The notes: generated by a model not told the origin, from the sequence alone. Positions 8,194 to 16,692 are shown, counted from the stretch's first letter. The stretch is DNA of 64,000 nt from Hyphobacterium marinum (GCF_036330325.1 NZ_JAZDRO010000001.1:124001-188000), one strand, 5' to 3'. Translations and numbers: made by a program.

Positions 8194-8957
8194 CCGGAAC
8201 GCCGCGACGCCTCGACTGGGATTCCGACTTTTTCGGTTTCGAGGTCGCGGAAAGCGTGTTTGATCATGCACAGCCCACAGATGTAGAGGCGGCCGTAGCG
8301 ACCGCACGCGAACAGGGCGCGGCGCTGCTGGTCTGCCGCATGCCGGCCGGAGCGGTTGATCCTGCCAGCCTTCCCGGTGTGCTCGCGGATACCCGCCATA
8401 TCTATGCCATGCCGCCGACCCGGCCCGTGCCCGACTGGCCAGTCGATGGCCTGCCCGGGCTTGAGCCCTACGCGGCCCGGGTCATGGCTCCCGATCTCGC
8501 CCGTCTGGCCGTCCAGTCCGGCCGCCAGTCGCGCTTCTTCCGCGATCCGGATTTTCCGCGCCCCGCCGCCCGAGCGCTTTACACGCGCTGGATGGAGAGG
8601 ATCGTGACGCGCGAACTATCCGAGCGTGTCCTGGTCCTGGTCGCCCGCGGCGGCGACGGCTGCTGCACGGCCATGGGCGCGACCTATCTCGGCACGGACG
8701 GTCACGGGCAACCCTCGTTGATGGCCGCCTTGCCGGGACGGGCAAATTCCGGGTTCGGACGCGCCTATTTCCGGGCCATGATGATGTGGTTTCACGATGA
8801 GGGCGTGACCGAGGCCCGCATCCGGACGCAGGCTCGCGCGGGCGCCGCGTGCAATCTCTACGAACGCGCGGGCTGGGTGCTGGAAAGACGGGAAGACATC
8901 GTCCACGTCTGGCTGGATCGGCCGGCGGGGCGGGCCGGCAGCAAGGATCCGGCATAA
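8190..8957 (+). CDS. GNAT acetyltransferase, WecD-like (first of tandem pair)
   Basis: This encodes 255 residues from a GTG start that shares GTGA with the previous stop. The N-terminus RRLDWDSDFFGFEV is the signature of the dTDP-fucosamine acetyltransferase (WecD/RffC) group. The C-terminal half carries the GNAT core with NLYERAGWVLERREDIVHVWL, the typical last strands next to the CoA site. The usual R/Q-x-x-G-x-A CoA loop is degenerate (ALPGRANSGFGRAYF). The probable reaction is N-acylation of a 4-amino-4,6-dideoxyhexose nucleotide sugar. It is followed by a clear paralogue and, further down, a WecE-like aminotransferase that could make the amino sugar. Confidence 0.75.
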   Translation: MTGTPRRLDWDSDFFGFEVAESVFDHAQPTDVEAAVATAREQGAALLVCRMPAGAVDPASLPGVLADTRHIYAMPPTRPVPDWPVDGLPGLEPYAARVMAPDLARLAVQSGRQSRFFRDPDFPRPAARALYTRWMERIVTRELSERVLVLVARGGDGCCTAMGATYLGTDGHGQPSLMAALPGRANSGFGRAYFRAMMMWFHDEGVTEARIRTQARAGAACNLYERAGWVLERREDIVHVWLDRPAGRAGSKDPA

Positions 8958-9703
8958 TGGCCGAGCCACGCAAGCTGGATTGGGATTCGGACTTCTTCGG
9001 ATTTACCGTCGTGGAAGCCCACTCCACGCGGTCCGGGGAGGGCGATCTCGATAGAGTGGTCGGTGCCGCCTGCCAAATGGGAGCCACGCTTCTGGTCTAT
9101 ACCGTCCCGGCTGGAAGCCCCGTTTCCCTGCCGGGCCGGGCGGCGCATGTCGATGTGCGTCACACCTATATCTGTGATTACTCCCGGATCACCTTCGGCC
9201 CGCCGGAAGCGGCCCATCTGATCGAGTTTCACGAGGGCCGCGATCCGTTGCCAGAGTTAGACCGCCTGGCCCTGCTCTCGGGACAACATTCTCGTTTCTT
9301 CAACGACCCGCTGTTTCCCCGTCCGGCGGCGGAAGCACTCTACACTACCTGGATGCGGCGGGCGCTGACACGGGAGTTCGGCGACCATGTTCTGGTGGCG
9401 CGCGATCCGGACGGGGTTATCGCCGCGATGTATTCAGGACGGATTGATAGTGCGGGTTTCGGTGTCCCTGACCTGATGGCCGTCGATCCACGTTTGCGCG
9501 GACGCGCGCTCGGAGCAGGCTTTCTTCAGACCTCGATGCTGCACTACCGCGAGCGCGGAATCGTCAAGGGCCGGCTGCGCTCACAGGGACGCAACCGCTT
9601 CGCCCGCGCGATCTATGAACGTCTGGGCTGGACTCTCGCGGCTTGCGAGGATGTGTATCATGTCTGGCTCGGCGTGCCGCCGGTGAAGGAGTATTCCTCT
9701 TGA
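8957..9703 (+). CDS. GNAT acetyltransferase, WecD-like (second of tandem pair)
   Basis: This encodes 248 residues. Its ATG overlaps the previous TAA by one base (TAATG). The N-terminus RKLDWDSDFFGFTVVEA matches that of the preceding gene, and both share SRFF.DP.FPRPAAEALYT.WM and a C-terminal AIYERLGWTLAACEDVYHVWL. Its CoA-binding segment is more canonical (MAVDPRLRGRALGAGFL) than in the first copy, so this is the better candidate for the active N-acetyltransferase. A longer ORF from 8849 would overlap the previous gene deeply and lacks homology. The two copies may acylate different positions or sugars, or one may be degenerate. Confidence 0.78.
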   Translation: MAEPRKLDWDSDFFGFTVVEAHSTRSGEGDLDRVVGAACQMGATLLVYTVPAGSPVSLPGRAAHVDVRHTYICDYSRITFGPPEAAHLIEFHEGRDPLPELDRLALLSGQHSRFFNDPLFPRPAAEALYTTWMRRALTREFGDHVLVARDPDGVIAAMYSGRIDSAGFGVPDLMAVDPRLRGRALGAGFLQTSMLHYRERGIVKGRLRSQGRNRFARAIYERLGWTLAACEDVYHVWLGVPPVKEYSS

Positions 9704-10623
9704 ACCTGTCCATCGTTTCCACGCTCTACGGGTCCGAGGACACGGTCGCGGAATTCGTGGACCGGGCTCGTGCCGCTGCGCGGGACCATGGCGGGTCCTA
9801 CGAGATCATTCTTGTCAATGACGGCTCGCCCGACGCGTCACTCGCGCGGGCCCTGGGCCTGGCCGAAACAGACAGCGATCTCGTCATTGTCGATCTGTCG
9901 CGGAATTTCGGTCATCACCGCGCCCTGCTGACCGGGCTGAAACAGGCGCGAGGCGAGCGCATTTTCCTCATCGACTCCGACCTCGAAGAAGACCCGGGCT
10001 GGCTGACGCGGTTGTCCGCAATGATGACCGAGACCGGAGCCGACATGGTCTCCGGCGTGCAGAAAACCCGCAAGGGCGGCTGGTTCGAACGGATCAGCGG
10101 AGAGGCCTTCTATCGGCTCCATGAGCGCCTGATCGCGTTAAAGACACCGCGCAATCCGGTCACCGCACGGCTGCTGACCCGGCGGTTTGCCGATGCGCTG
10201 GACGGATTCGACGAGCGCGCGCTCTTCCTTCCGGGCCTGTTCGCCTATGCCGGATTCGACCATGTCACCTTGCCGGTGGAAAAGGGATCGAAAGGTTCGA
10301 CGACCTATTCCTTGCGCCGTCGCGGCTCGCTGGCGGTTGACGCGATCACCTCGTTTTCGAGCGCGCCGATGCGCTATGTCTTCTATCTCGGTGTGGGCGT
10401 CTTCGTCCTGTCGGTCCTGGCGTCCCTGCTGGTCATTCTGCTCTGGACTGGATTTCAACAGGCCCCGAGTGGCTGGACCTCGCTCATCGTCTCGGTGTGG
10501 ATGCTGGGCGGGCTGATCCTGTCGGCTGTCGGTGTGACGGGGCTTTATGTGGGCCGGATTTTCGACGAGGTAAAGCGCCGTCCGTCCGTCATCATCCGCG
10601 ATATCCATGACTATACCCGCTGA
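9700..10623 (+). CDS. Family 2 glycosyltransferase, GtrB/DPM1-like
   Basis: This encodes 307 residues from a TTG that shares TTGA with the previous stop, preceded by GAAGGAG. The GT-A domain has LSIVSTLYGSEDTV, EIILVNDGSPDAS, NFGHHRALLTGLKQARGE and the metal-binding D-S-D in LIDSDLEEDPGW. Two transmembrane helices close to the C-terminus (about residues 228-252 and 263-288) and the end GLYVGRIFDEVKRRP are typical of GtrB/DPM1-like enzymes that load a sugar onto undecaprenyl or dolichyl phosphate. It probably makes a lipid-phosphate-linked sugar donor for periplasmic glycosylation. The first membrane protein of the operon could be the matching transferase. Confidence 0.82.
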   Translation: MNLSIVSTLYGSEDTVAEFVDRARAAARDHGGSYEIILVNDGSPDASLARALGLAETDSDLVIVDLSRNFGHHRALLTGLKQARGERIFLIDSDLEEDPGWLTRLSAMMTETGADMVSGVQKTRKGGWFERISGEAFYRLHERLIALKTPRNPVTARLLTRRFADALDGFDERALFLPGLFAYAGFDHVTLPVEKGSKGSTTYSLRRRGSLAVDAITSFSSAPMRYVFYLGVGVFVLSVLASLLVILLWTGFQQAPSGWTSLIVSVWMLGGLILSAVGVTGLYVGRIFDEVKRRPSVIIRDIHDYTR

Positions 10624-11452
10624 GTCTCCCGGCCGCTGGCTGGACGCGCTGGCGGACCGGATAAACGGGCTCGACGAGGCGGACCACGACGCCTTGCAGA
10701 CCTATCTCGGCGAATCGCGCATTGGCCATGACCTGATCGCGCCCGTCATCGAGCCCGGACTGCGGGTACTCGAAGTCGGCTCCGGTATCGGCGCGCTGGG
10801 CCATTACCTCGCCAGCCGCGGCATCGACATTCGCGGCATCGAGCCGGCCGAAAGCGGGTTTGACCGGATGTCACGGCTGGCGGAACGGGTCAGCGCGGCC
10901 GCGGGAACGACCGGCTTCTCGGCCTCGGCCCGCAGCGCGGAAGATCTGGACCCCGATACCGACGGGTCGTTTGATCTCATCTATTCGGTCCATGTCCTCG
11001 AACACCTGCCCGACCCCGAAGCCGCGCTTGCGGCGATGAACGGTGTCCTGAAACCCGGCGGCACAATGGTCCATCTCTGCCCCAATTACCGCTTCGCCTA
11101 TGACCCGCATTTCGCCATTCCCATCCCCTTCTGGTCGCCGGCTCTGACCCGGGCGATCTTTGCCCGCCGTATCGAGGCACATCGCGAAGTCTGGGACGGG
11201 CTGAATTTCATCGGCGCAGGGCGTCTGGCGCGCATCGCCCGAACGGAAGGCCTGTCGGTGCGGTTTCATCCCGGCGTCATGGCCGCGACCTTTGCGCGGC
11301 TGAACAACGACCCGGTCTTCCGGGCCCGGCATGACGGGCTGGCCGGGCGGTTGGCAGGCTGGACCGCGAAAGGGCCATTCGCTGGCTGGTTGCGTGCAAT
11401 CCCGCCGCAATGGGCCAGCCCTATGGCCGTTACGCTGAGCAAACCCGTATGA
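10607..11452 (+). CDS. Class I SAM-dependent methyltransferase
   Basis: This encodes 281 residues and starts 17 bp inside the preceding gene. Motif I is VLEVGSGIGALGHYLA (about residues 53-68), the acidic ribose-binding position lies in IRGIEPAESG, and FDLIYSVHVLEHLPDPEAAL is motif II with the post-I acid. LKPGGTMVHLCPNY follows. The family is UbiG-like in its core, but context within a sugar operon points to methylation of a sugar or glycolipid. Its last codons overlap the next ATG (ATGA). Confidence 0.8.
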   Translation: MTIPAESPGRWLDALADRINGLDEADHDALQTYLGESRIGHDLIAPVIEPGLRVLEVGSGIGALGHYLASRGIDIRGIEPAESGFDRMSRLAERVSAAAGTTGFSASARSAEDLDPDTDGSFDLIYSVHVLEHLPDPEAALAAMNGVLKPGGTMVHLCPNYRFAYDPHFAIPIPFWSPALTRAIFARRIEAHREVWDGLNFIGAGRLARIARTEGLSVRFHPGVMAATFARLNNDPVFRARHDGLAGRLAGWTAKGPFAGWLRAIPPQWASPMAVTLSKPV

Positions 11453-12585
11453 CCCATCTCATCCCCTTCAACCGGCCCTATCTGACCGGTCGCGAACTGG
11501 CCGGAATCGAACGCGCCCAGGCCGCTGGCGTCCTGTCAGGCAATGGTGCGATTTCGCGCGCCTGCGAAGCCATGCTGGAAGAGCGGACCGGCACGGCCCG
11601 CACGCTGCTGACCCATTCCTGCACCGGCGCGCTGGAGATGGCGGCGCTTCTCCTCGACCTCCAGCCCGGCGAGGAGGTGATCATGCCAGCCTATACCTAT
11701 GTCTCGACCGCGAACGCGATTGCGCTGCGCGGGGCAATGCCGGTGTTCTGTGATATCCGGCCCGACACACTCAATATCGACGAAACAAAAATCGAGGCGT
11801 TGATCACGCCGCGCACGAAAGCGATCTGCGTTGTCCATTATGCAGGCGTCGCGTGCGAAATGGATGCGATCCTCGCCCTGGGCCGAATTCACGGCCTTGC
11901 CGTGATCGAGGACGCCGCCCAGGGCATCGAGGCGGGCTACAAGGGCCGGGCGCTCGGCGCGATGGGCGATCTCGGCGCGTTCAGCTTCCACGAAACCAAG
12001 AATGTGACCTGCGGGGAAGGCGGTGCCCTTCTGATCAACCGGCCCGGCCTGGCCGCGCGCGCCGACATCATCCACGAGAAGGGCACTGATCGCCGGGCTT
12101 TCGAGCGGGGCGAGACCGGGCGCTACTGCTGGCAGGATATCGGCTCGTCCTTCGGACTGGGGGAACTCGCTGCAGCCTTCCTGCAGGTCCAGCTTGAGGA
12201 CGCGGCGGCGATCACGCAGCGCCGTCTGGCGCTGTGGGCGCGCTACCACGCCGCATTCGGCGCATTCGAAACCGCCGAGCGCCTGCGCCGCCCCGTCGTG
12301 CCGGACGGATGCACGCACAATGCGCACATGTATTACCTGCTGTTGCCGCCCGGGCGCGACCGTGCAGCGGTATTGTCGGCCTTGCGCGAGCACGGCGTCA
12401 TGGCGGTCTTCCACTACGTGCCGCTGGACACGGCCCCGGCCGCACGGCGGTTTGCCCAACCCGGCCCGCCGCTTCCGGTGACGGCAGACCTGGCGGCCCG
12501 CCTCATCCGCCTGCCGCTCTGGACCGGGATGGGCGAAGCCGAACAAGCCCGCGTCGTCGAAGCCGTGAGCGACGTGCTGGGCTAA
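11449..12585 (+). CDS. DegT/DnrJ/EryC1 aminotransferase, WecE-like
   Basis: This encodes 378 residues, the usual size for WecE (dTDP-4-amino-4,6-dideoxygalactose transaminase). The N-terminus IPFNRPYLTGRELAGIERA and VLSGNGAISRACEAMLEE match the sugar aminotransferase fold. The PLP-binding lysine is in SFHETKNVTCGEGGAL, and the Asp that contacts the pyridine ring is in VIEDAAQGIEA. It would transfer an amino group from glutamate to a nucleotide-linked 4-keto-6-deoxyhexose, giving the substrate for the WecD-like enzymes upstream. The start at 11449 shares ATGA with the previous stop. No RmlA or RmlB homologue is in the window, so the keto sugar must come from genes elsewhere. Confidence 0.85.
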   Translation: MTHLIPFNRPYLTGRELAGIERAQAAGVLSGNGAISRACEAMLEERTGTARTLLTHSCTGALEMAALLLDLQPGEEVIMPAYTYVSTANAIALRGAMPVFCDIRPDTLNIDETKIEALITPRTKAICVVHYAGVACEMDAILALGRIHGLAVIEDAAQGIEAGYKGRALGAMGDLGAFSFHETKNVTCGEGGALLINRPGLAARADIIHEKGTDRRAFERGETGRYCWQDIGSSFGLGELAAAFLQVQLEDAAAITQRRLALWARYHAAFGAFETAERLRRPVVPDGCTHNAHMYYLLLPPGRDRAAVLSALREHGVMAVFHYVPLDTAPAARRFAQPGPPLPVTADLAARLIRLPLWTGMGEAEQARVVEAVSDVLG

Positions 12586-12738
12586 CCGCGCCCATCCGGC
12601 CTGTAACCAAACCGCTCTGTCAGACGAAGGAGATGTCAGGCCCGGCCGGTCACGTTTCCTTGCGCCGGGCGGACAGGACCGGGGCCGCGCCCTATGTTCT
12701 GAGGCGAGCAGAGCGCAAGTGGCAGAAAGGCGACCCCC

Positions 12739-13719
12739 ATGCTGATCCGGAATACGCCGAGCTGGCAGCTGACGGACAAGGACGTCACGCCCGAACATCT
12801 CTATCTCAACCGGCGCTCCATCATGGCAGCGGGCGGCGCACTGGCCGCGACCGCCTTCGCCGGGGCCTGCTCCGCGCAGGACAGCGGTGAGGCCGCGCCA
12901 CACACGGCCAATGCCGACGGTTCGCTGAACTATGCGACGACGGACTACCGCATCACGGATGGGGATCTGACCCCGGTCGAGGCGGTGACCGGCTACAATA
13001 ATTTCTACGAATTCGGTACGGGCAAGGATGATCCAGCGCGTTATGCCGACGCGATGACAACCGATCCCTGGTCGGTCGAAGTCACGGGTCATGCCGCACG
13101 GACCGGCACGTTCGCGGTCGAAGATCTTGTCGATTTCAGTGCGCTGGAAGAGCGCATCTACCGGCTCCGCTGCGTTGAAGCCTGGTCGATGGTCATCCCC
13201 TGGATCGGCGTGCCGCTAAGTTCCATTCTGAACCGCTTCGAGCCGACCTCGGACGCGCGCTATGTGGCGTTCGAGACCTATCTCAACCGCGAGGAAATGC
13301 GCGGCGTGCGTTTCCCGGTGCTCGACTGGCCGTATCGGGAGGGCCTGCGTCTCGACGAGGCGATGAACCCGCTCGCCTTCATGGCGGTCGGGCTCTACGG
13401 CAATGTCCTGCCCAACCAGAATGGCGCGCCGATGCGGCTCGTCGTGCCGTGGAAGTATGGCTTCAAGTCGATCAAGTCGATCGTGCGGATCAGCTTCGTG
13501 TCCGAGGAGCCGGTGACGACGTGGAAACAATCCGCGCCGCGCGAATACGGCTTTTATTCCAACGTCAATCCGGAGCGCTCCCACCCGCGCTGGAGCCAGG
13601 CCAGCGAGCGGATTATCGGGGCCGGGCCTTTCGCCCGGCGCGATACCGAGATGTTCAATGGCTATGGCGAGGCGGTCGCGGACCTCTATGCCGGCATGGA
13701 CCTCAACGAAAACTACTGA
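12739..13719 (+). CDS. msrP: Protein-methionine-sulfoxide reductase catalytic subunit MsrP
   Basis: This encodes 326 residues. A twin-arginine signal lies at LNRRSIMAAGG (Arg25-Arg26), so the folded molybdoenzyme would be exported by Tat. The molybdenum ligand is Cys145 in YRLRCVEAW. Other family blocks are GYNNFYEFG, GVRFPVLDWPYREGLRLDEAMNPLAF, NGAPMRLVVPWKYGFKSIKSI and WSQASERIIG. It reduces both diastereomers of methionine sulfoxide in periplasmic proteins, with electrons from MsrQ. Length and motifs are normal. The next gene starts 4 bp downstream and encodes MsrQ. Facing it are moaC, moaE and mobA for molybdenum cofactor synthesis. Confidence 0.95.
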   Translation: MLIRNTPSWQLTDKDVTPEHLYLNRRSIMAAGGALAATAFAGACSAQDSGEAAPHTANADGSLNYATTDYRITDGDLTPVEAVTGYNNFYEFGTGKDDPARYADAMTTDPWSVEVTGHAARTGTFAVEDLVDFSALEERIYRLRCVEAWSMVIPWIGVPLSSILNRFEPTSDARYVAFETYLNREEMRGVRFPVLDWPYREGLRLDEAMNPLAFMAVGLYGNVLPNQNGAPMRLVVPWKYGFKSIKSIVRISFVSEEPVTTWKQSAPREYGFYSNVNPERSHPRWSQASERIIGAGPFARRDTEMFNGYGEAVADLYAGMDLNENY

Positions 13720-13723
13720 TCCG

Positions 13724-14374
13724 ATGGCGGACCGGAAAGCCATTCTGCGGAGCTTTGCCAAGCATTGGCTCAAACCGCTGGTGCTGATCGCGCTCGTGCT
13801 GCCGCTGGTCTGGATCACGGTTCAATGGGTACTGCTGCTGACCGGACAGCCCAATGATCTTGGCTTCGAACCAGTCGCGGCGACGCATCATTTCCTGGGC
13901 CAGACGGCAATCCGCATACTGCTGATTTCGCTGGCCATAACGCCCTTCCGTGACCTGACGAAATGGGGTCCGGTCATGAAGGTGCGCCGCCGGATCGGGC
14001 TGGCGGCCTTCTGGTATGCGCTCTTGCACCTGACCGCCTATTTCGGCGCGGACCTCTTCTTCTCGCTGCCGAAGCTGTGGGAGGACATTGTCGAGCGGAC
14101 CTACATCACTTTCGGGATGGCCGCACTGGCCCTGCTGATCCCGCTTGCTGTGACGTCTTTTGACTCGATGATCCGCCGGCTCGGGGCGCTGCGCTGGAAG
14201 CGGCTGCATATGCTGGTCTATCCCATCGCCATTCTGGCGGTGACGCACCATTTCTTCGCCGAAAAGGGGCTCCAGCCCGGCCCGCTGGTCCATGCCGGAA
14301 TTCTGGCGCTGCTGCTGGGATACCGGGTGTGGAAAGCGGTCGAAACACGCGCTAATCGTCCGGCGTCTGCCTAG
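13724..14374 (+). CDS. msrQ: MsrQ heme-binding membrane subunit
   Basis: This encodes 216 residues with about six transmembrane helices of the YedZ/ferric-reductase type. Histidines for heme b are visible in AATHHFLGQTAIR, FWYALLHLTAYFG and KRLHMLVYPIAILAVTHHFFAEKG. It carries electrons across the inner membrane to MsrP. The start is ATG 13724, 4 bp after msrP; a longer ORF overlapping msrP has no support. Its TAG stop shares the four bases CTAG with the TAG stop of moaC on the other strand. Confidence 0.93.
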   Translation: MADRKAILRSFAKHWLKPLVLIALVLPLVWITVQWVLLLTGQPNDLGFEPVAATHHFLGQTAIRILLISLAITPFRDLTKWGPVMKVRRRIGLAAFWYALLHLTAYFGADLFFSLPKLWEDIVERTYITFGMAALALLIPLAVTSFDSMIRRLGALRWKRLHMLVYPIAILAVTHHFFAEKGLQPGPLVHAGILALLLGYRVWKAVETRANRPASA

Positions 14375-14859
14375 CGTCCTTTACGCGTAAAGTCGCCGGA
14401 TTTTCCGCCTGTTTTCTCTTCAAGCCGTATCGCGCCGATCTCCATCGCCTTGTCGACGGCCTTGAGCATGTCGTGGAGGGTCAGCGCGGCGACCGACACT
14501 GCGGTCAGCGCTTCCATCTCGACGCCCGTGGGACCGGTGGTGACGACTTCGGCCTCGATGCCATAGCCGCTCTCGTCGGCAAGGGGCGCAATGCGGACCT
14601 CGACCTTTGACAGGGGCAGAGGGTGACAGAGCGGGATCAGGTCGGCGGTGCGTTTGGCCGCCATGGTTCCGGCGATCTCGGCAACCGCGATGACTTCACC
14701 TTTCGGGCCGCTGGCGTCGCGCGCGGCGGCAAAGGCATCAGCATTCATCGTGATCTGTCCCGAGGCGACGGCGCGGCGTTTCGTGGCGGCCTTGTCAGAG
14801 ACATCGACCATGCGCGCGCGGCCGTCCGGGCCGATATGGGAGAGCTTGCCCGTATTCAT
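14371..14859 (-). CDS. moaC: Cyclic pyranopterin monophosphate synthase MoaC
   Basis: This encodes 162 residues. It converts 3',8-cyclo-7,8-dihydroGTP to cyclic pyranopterin monophosphate, the second committed step of molybdenum cofactor synthesis. Family blocks are visible: MVDVSDKAATKRRAVASG, GTMAAKRTADLIPLCHPLPLSKV, TGPTGVEMEALTAVSVAALTLHDM and the KAVDKAM...I...L.EKTGGKSG end with the catalytic lysine. The ATG shares ATGA with the moaE stop, so the two are translationally coupled. Downstream it converges on msrQ with a CTAG overlap. Confidence 0.95.
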   Translation of the reverse strand: MNTGKLSHIGPDGRARMVDVSDKAATKRRAVASGQITMNADAFAAARDASGPKGEVIAVAEIAGTMAAKRTADLIPLCHPLPLSKVEVRIAPLADESGYGIEAEVVTTGPTGVEMEALTAVSVAALTLHDMLKAVDKAMEIGAIRLEEKTGGKSGDFTRKGR

Positions 14860-15320
14860 GATCCTGTCTCCTCCAGCCAGTCGCGCGCCGCGGACTGGTC
14901 GGCTGTGCCGGTCTCGACCCAGCGCTCGCCGGTCCCGTCGGCTTCCTTCTTCCAGAAGGGGGCTTCGGTCTTCAAGACATCAATCAGAAAGGCGCAGGCT
15001 TCCAGCGCTGCCCGGCGGTGCGCCGAAGCGCAGGCAACCAGAACGATGGCCTCGCCCGCCCACATGGCACCGACGCGATGGATGACCAGGCTCCGATCGA
15101 GCGGCCAGCGCTGGTGAGCTGTTTCGGCAATCGACCGCAGCGCGGCTTCCGTCACGCCCGGATAGTGTTCGAGTGTCAGCACCGTGTCCGAACCGCCCCG
15201 GACCTGGCCTGTAAAGCTCGCGACCGCGCCGCTCTCCGGTCCCGCAAACCCGGCAAGGCGGGCGGCGGGATCGAAATTGGTGTCGACAATTTCAATCTCG
15301 ATGGGCGGTATGGCGATCAT
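14856..15320 (-). CDS. moaE: Molybdopterin synthase catalytic subunit MoaE
   Basis: This encodes 154 residues from ATG 15320. The longer ORF to 15449 runs into mobA in another frame and is rejected. Motifs are GAVASFTGQVRG, LEHYPGVTE, IHRVGAMWAGEAIVLVACASAHRRAALEAC and the lysine pair in LKTEAPFWKKE that forms the active site with the MoaD C-terminus. It inserts sulfur into cyclic pyranopterin monophosphate to form molybdopterin. MoaD and MoaA are not in the window. It lies between mobA and moaC on the same strand. Confidence 0.94.
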   Translation of the reverse strand: MIAIPPIEIEIVDTNFDPAARLAGFAGPESGAVASFTGQVRGGSDTVLTLEHYPGVTEAALRSIAETAHQRWPLDRSLVIHRVGAMWAGEAIVLVACASAHRRAALEACAFLIDVLKTEAPFWKKEADGTGERWVETGTADQSAARDWLEETGS

Positions 15321-15330
15321 GGCAGACAGA

Positions 15331-15888
15331 CTAGTCCGGTCCGGTCCCGCCGGACAGGTCCGCGAACGCATCGGGTGTGTTGATATTCGCCAGAACGCGC
15401 TCATTGCCGGGGCGGCGTAGCGCCAGCGCGCCGACCGCCTTAACGACATCGCGCACAGAGCGGACGGTATCCGGGGTCGGCAATCGCGCGTCCGGCGCGA
15501 AGTAAAGCGGCAAGGGGTCGTTCTGGTAGTGAGCGCTTGGGCCGGAACGGATCAGGGCTTTCAGGCTGTGCGGCGTCAGGCACGGCATGTCGACCGGGAT
15601 GACAAGCGCTTGGACCGGACCGCTGTCTGCCAACCGGTTCAGTGCCGACGCCAGCGCCACGCCCGGCCCTTTTCCACCGGGCGGATCGGGCCAGCCGTCT
15701 GCTTCGTACGAACGCCCCAGGACGATCACGCGTTCGGCCCCGGCTTCCCGCAAGATGCGGCGGGCGCGGTCGAGCAGTGTCTCGCCGTCAAGGACCAGCG
15801 CGGCCTTGTCTGTTCCCATGCGGGAGGACTTGCCGCCTGCGAGGATGAGGCCGGTGATGGAGGCTGGCGTGGACATGGCCTTTCTCAT
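15331..15888 (-). CDS. mobA: Molybdenum cofactor guanylyltransferase MobA
   Basis: This encodes up to 185 residues. It adds GMP to Mo-molybdopterin to give the guanine dinucleotide cofactor of DMSO-reductase-family enzymes. The nucleotidyltransferase signature LILAGGKSSRMGTDKAAL lies near the N-terminus; VIPVDMPCLTP holds the metal-binding Asp. Either of two ATGs, at 15888 or 15876, may be used: the first has no clear ribosome-binding site, while AGAAAGG sits just before the second. MsrP does not need the dinucleotide form, so other Mo enzymes probably exist in the genome. Confidence 0.9.
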   Translation of the reverse strand: MRKAMSTPASITGLILAGGKSSRMGTDKAALVLDGETLLDRARRILREAGAERVIVLGRSYEADGWPDPPGGKGPGVALASALNRLADSGPVQALVIPVDMPCLTPHSLKALIRSGPSAHYQNDPLPLYFAPDARLPTPDTVRSVRDVVKAVGALALRRPGNERVLANINTPDAFADLSGGTGPD

Positions 15889-15938
15889 AGCGCGAAGCCG
15901 GCTTGCGGCACCAACGCTTCCTTTACCGCTTGGTGCCT

Positions 15939-16400
15939 ATGCTGCGCACCATGACACGGCTGATCCTCATCCTTCTGACCGCCATGCTGGCCGCAACGCC
16001 CGCCGCTTTCGCCGCTCCGCCCTCGGGCGGCGACGGGCATGGCAGTGGTGGCGGCGACAGTGAGCGCCGGCGCATGATCACCTCGTCTGAAGGCTATGTG
16101 CCGCTCTCGCCGCTGACGGCGAGCGTGCATGCCGATTACCGAATTCGCGGCGTGTTGCAGATCGAGGCGGGTCTGGAAATTCCCGACAGCCGCCTGCGCG
16201 CCCGGGCCCAGCGCCTGATGCCGCGCCTGCGTGATGCCTATGTCGCGGCGCTCAGCCGCTATGCCGGCGCGAATTACCGCTATGGCGACGTGCCGGACAC
16301 GGACCGGATTTCACTGGTGATGCAGGAAACCACCGACGAGATCCTCGGTCAGGACGGGGCGGATTTCCTGCTCGGCATGGTCATCATCCACGACCAGTAG
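15939..16400 (+). CDS. Small secreted protein, possibly FliL-like
   Basis: This encodes about 153 residues if the ATG at 15939 is used; 15951 is also possible. A hydrophobic signal sequence (RLILILLTAMLAATPAAFA) is followed by a Gly/His/Ser-rich spacer, then a folded domain: YVPLSPLTASVHADYRIRGVLQIEAGLEI, a helix of repeated Arg (DSRLRARAQRLMPRLRDAYVAAL) and GADFLLGMVIIHDQ at the end. The strand-helix-strand order and the inhibition-of-rotation-like helix recall FliL-type domains, but the match is by eye and weak. No flagellar gene is nearby. It diverges from mobA. Confidence 0.65.
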   Translation: MLRTMTRLILILLTAMLAATPAAFAAPPSGGDGHGSGGGDSERRRMITSSEGYVPLSPLTASVHADYRIRGVLQIEAGLEIPDSRLRARAQRLMPRLRDAYVAALSRYAGANYRYGDVPDTDRISLVMQETTDEILGQDGADFLLGMVIIHDQ

Positions 16401-16404
16401 GCGT

Positions 16405-16692
16405 TCAGCGCCCGCGCGCGGCATCGTCCATGAAGCTGGCGAGAGTCACGTCGAGCTCGGTCACGCCATCAGCGTCATGGGTCGCCAGCGTGACATCCAC
16501 CTTGTTGTAGACATTGAACCACTCAGGATGGTGATCCATCGCGTCGGCCTTGTCCGCAACCGCTGACATGAAGGCCCAGGCCGCCTTGAAATCGGGAAAC
16601 TCGAATGTCTTCTCGATGGCATCACGGCCGTCCACCACGCTCCAGCCCTTCAGGCGGGCGAGCGCGGCTTCGGCTCCGATTTTCTGCGGCAT
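16405..16692 (-). CDS. phhB: Pterin-4a-carbinolamine dehydratase
   Basis: This encodes 95 residues, the usual full length. The active-site block is DHHPEWFNVYNKVDVTLATHDADGVTELD, containing the His-His-Pro-x-Trp motif of the PCD/DCoH family. The N-terminus has GWSVVDGRDAIEKTFEFPDFKAAWAFM, the typical first strand and helix. The enzyme dehydrates 4a-hydroxytetrahydropterin, recycling pterin used by aromatic amino acid hydroxylases; in bacteria lacking those it may have other roles. No phenylalanine hydroxylase gene is in the window. It ends 4 bp after the preceding gene on the opposite strand. Confidence 0.93.
   Translation of the reverse strand: MPQKIGAEAALARLKGWSVVDGRDAIEKTFEFPDFKAAWAFMSAVADKADAMDHHPEWFNVYNKVDVTLATHDADGVTELDVTLASFMDDAARGR

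Noticed and set aside
11536..13092. 518-codon minus-strand open frame spanning two genes
   Set aside because: It is antisense to the WecE-like gene and the start of msrP, both with intact family motifs; composition is that of a shadow frame.
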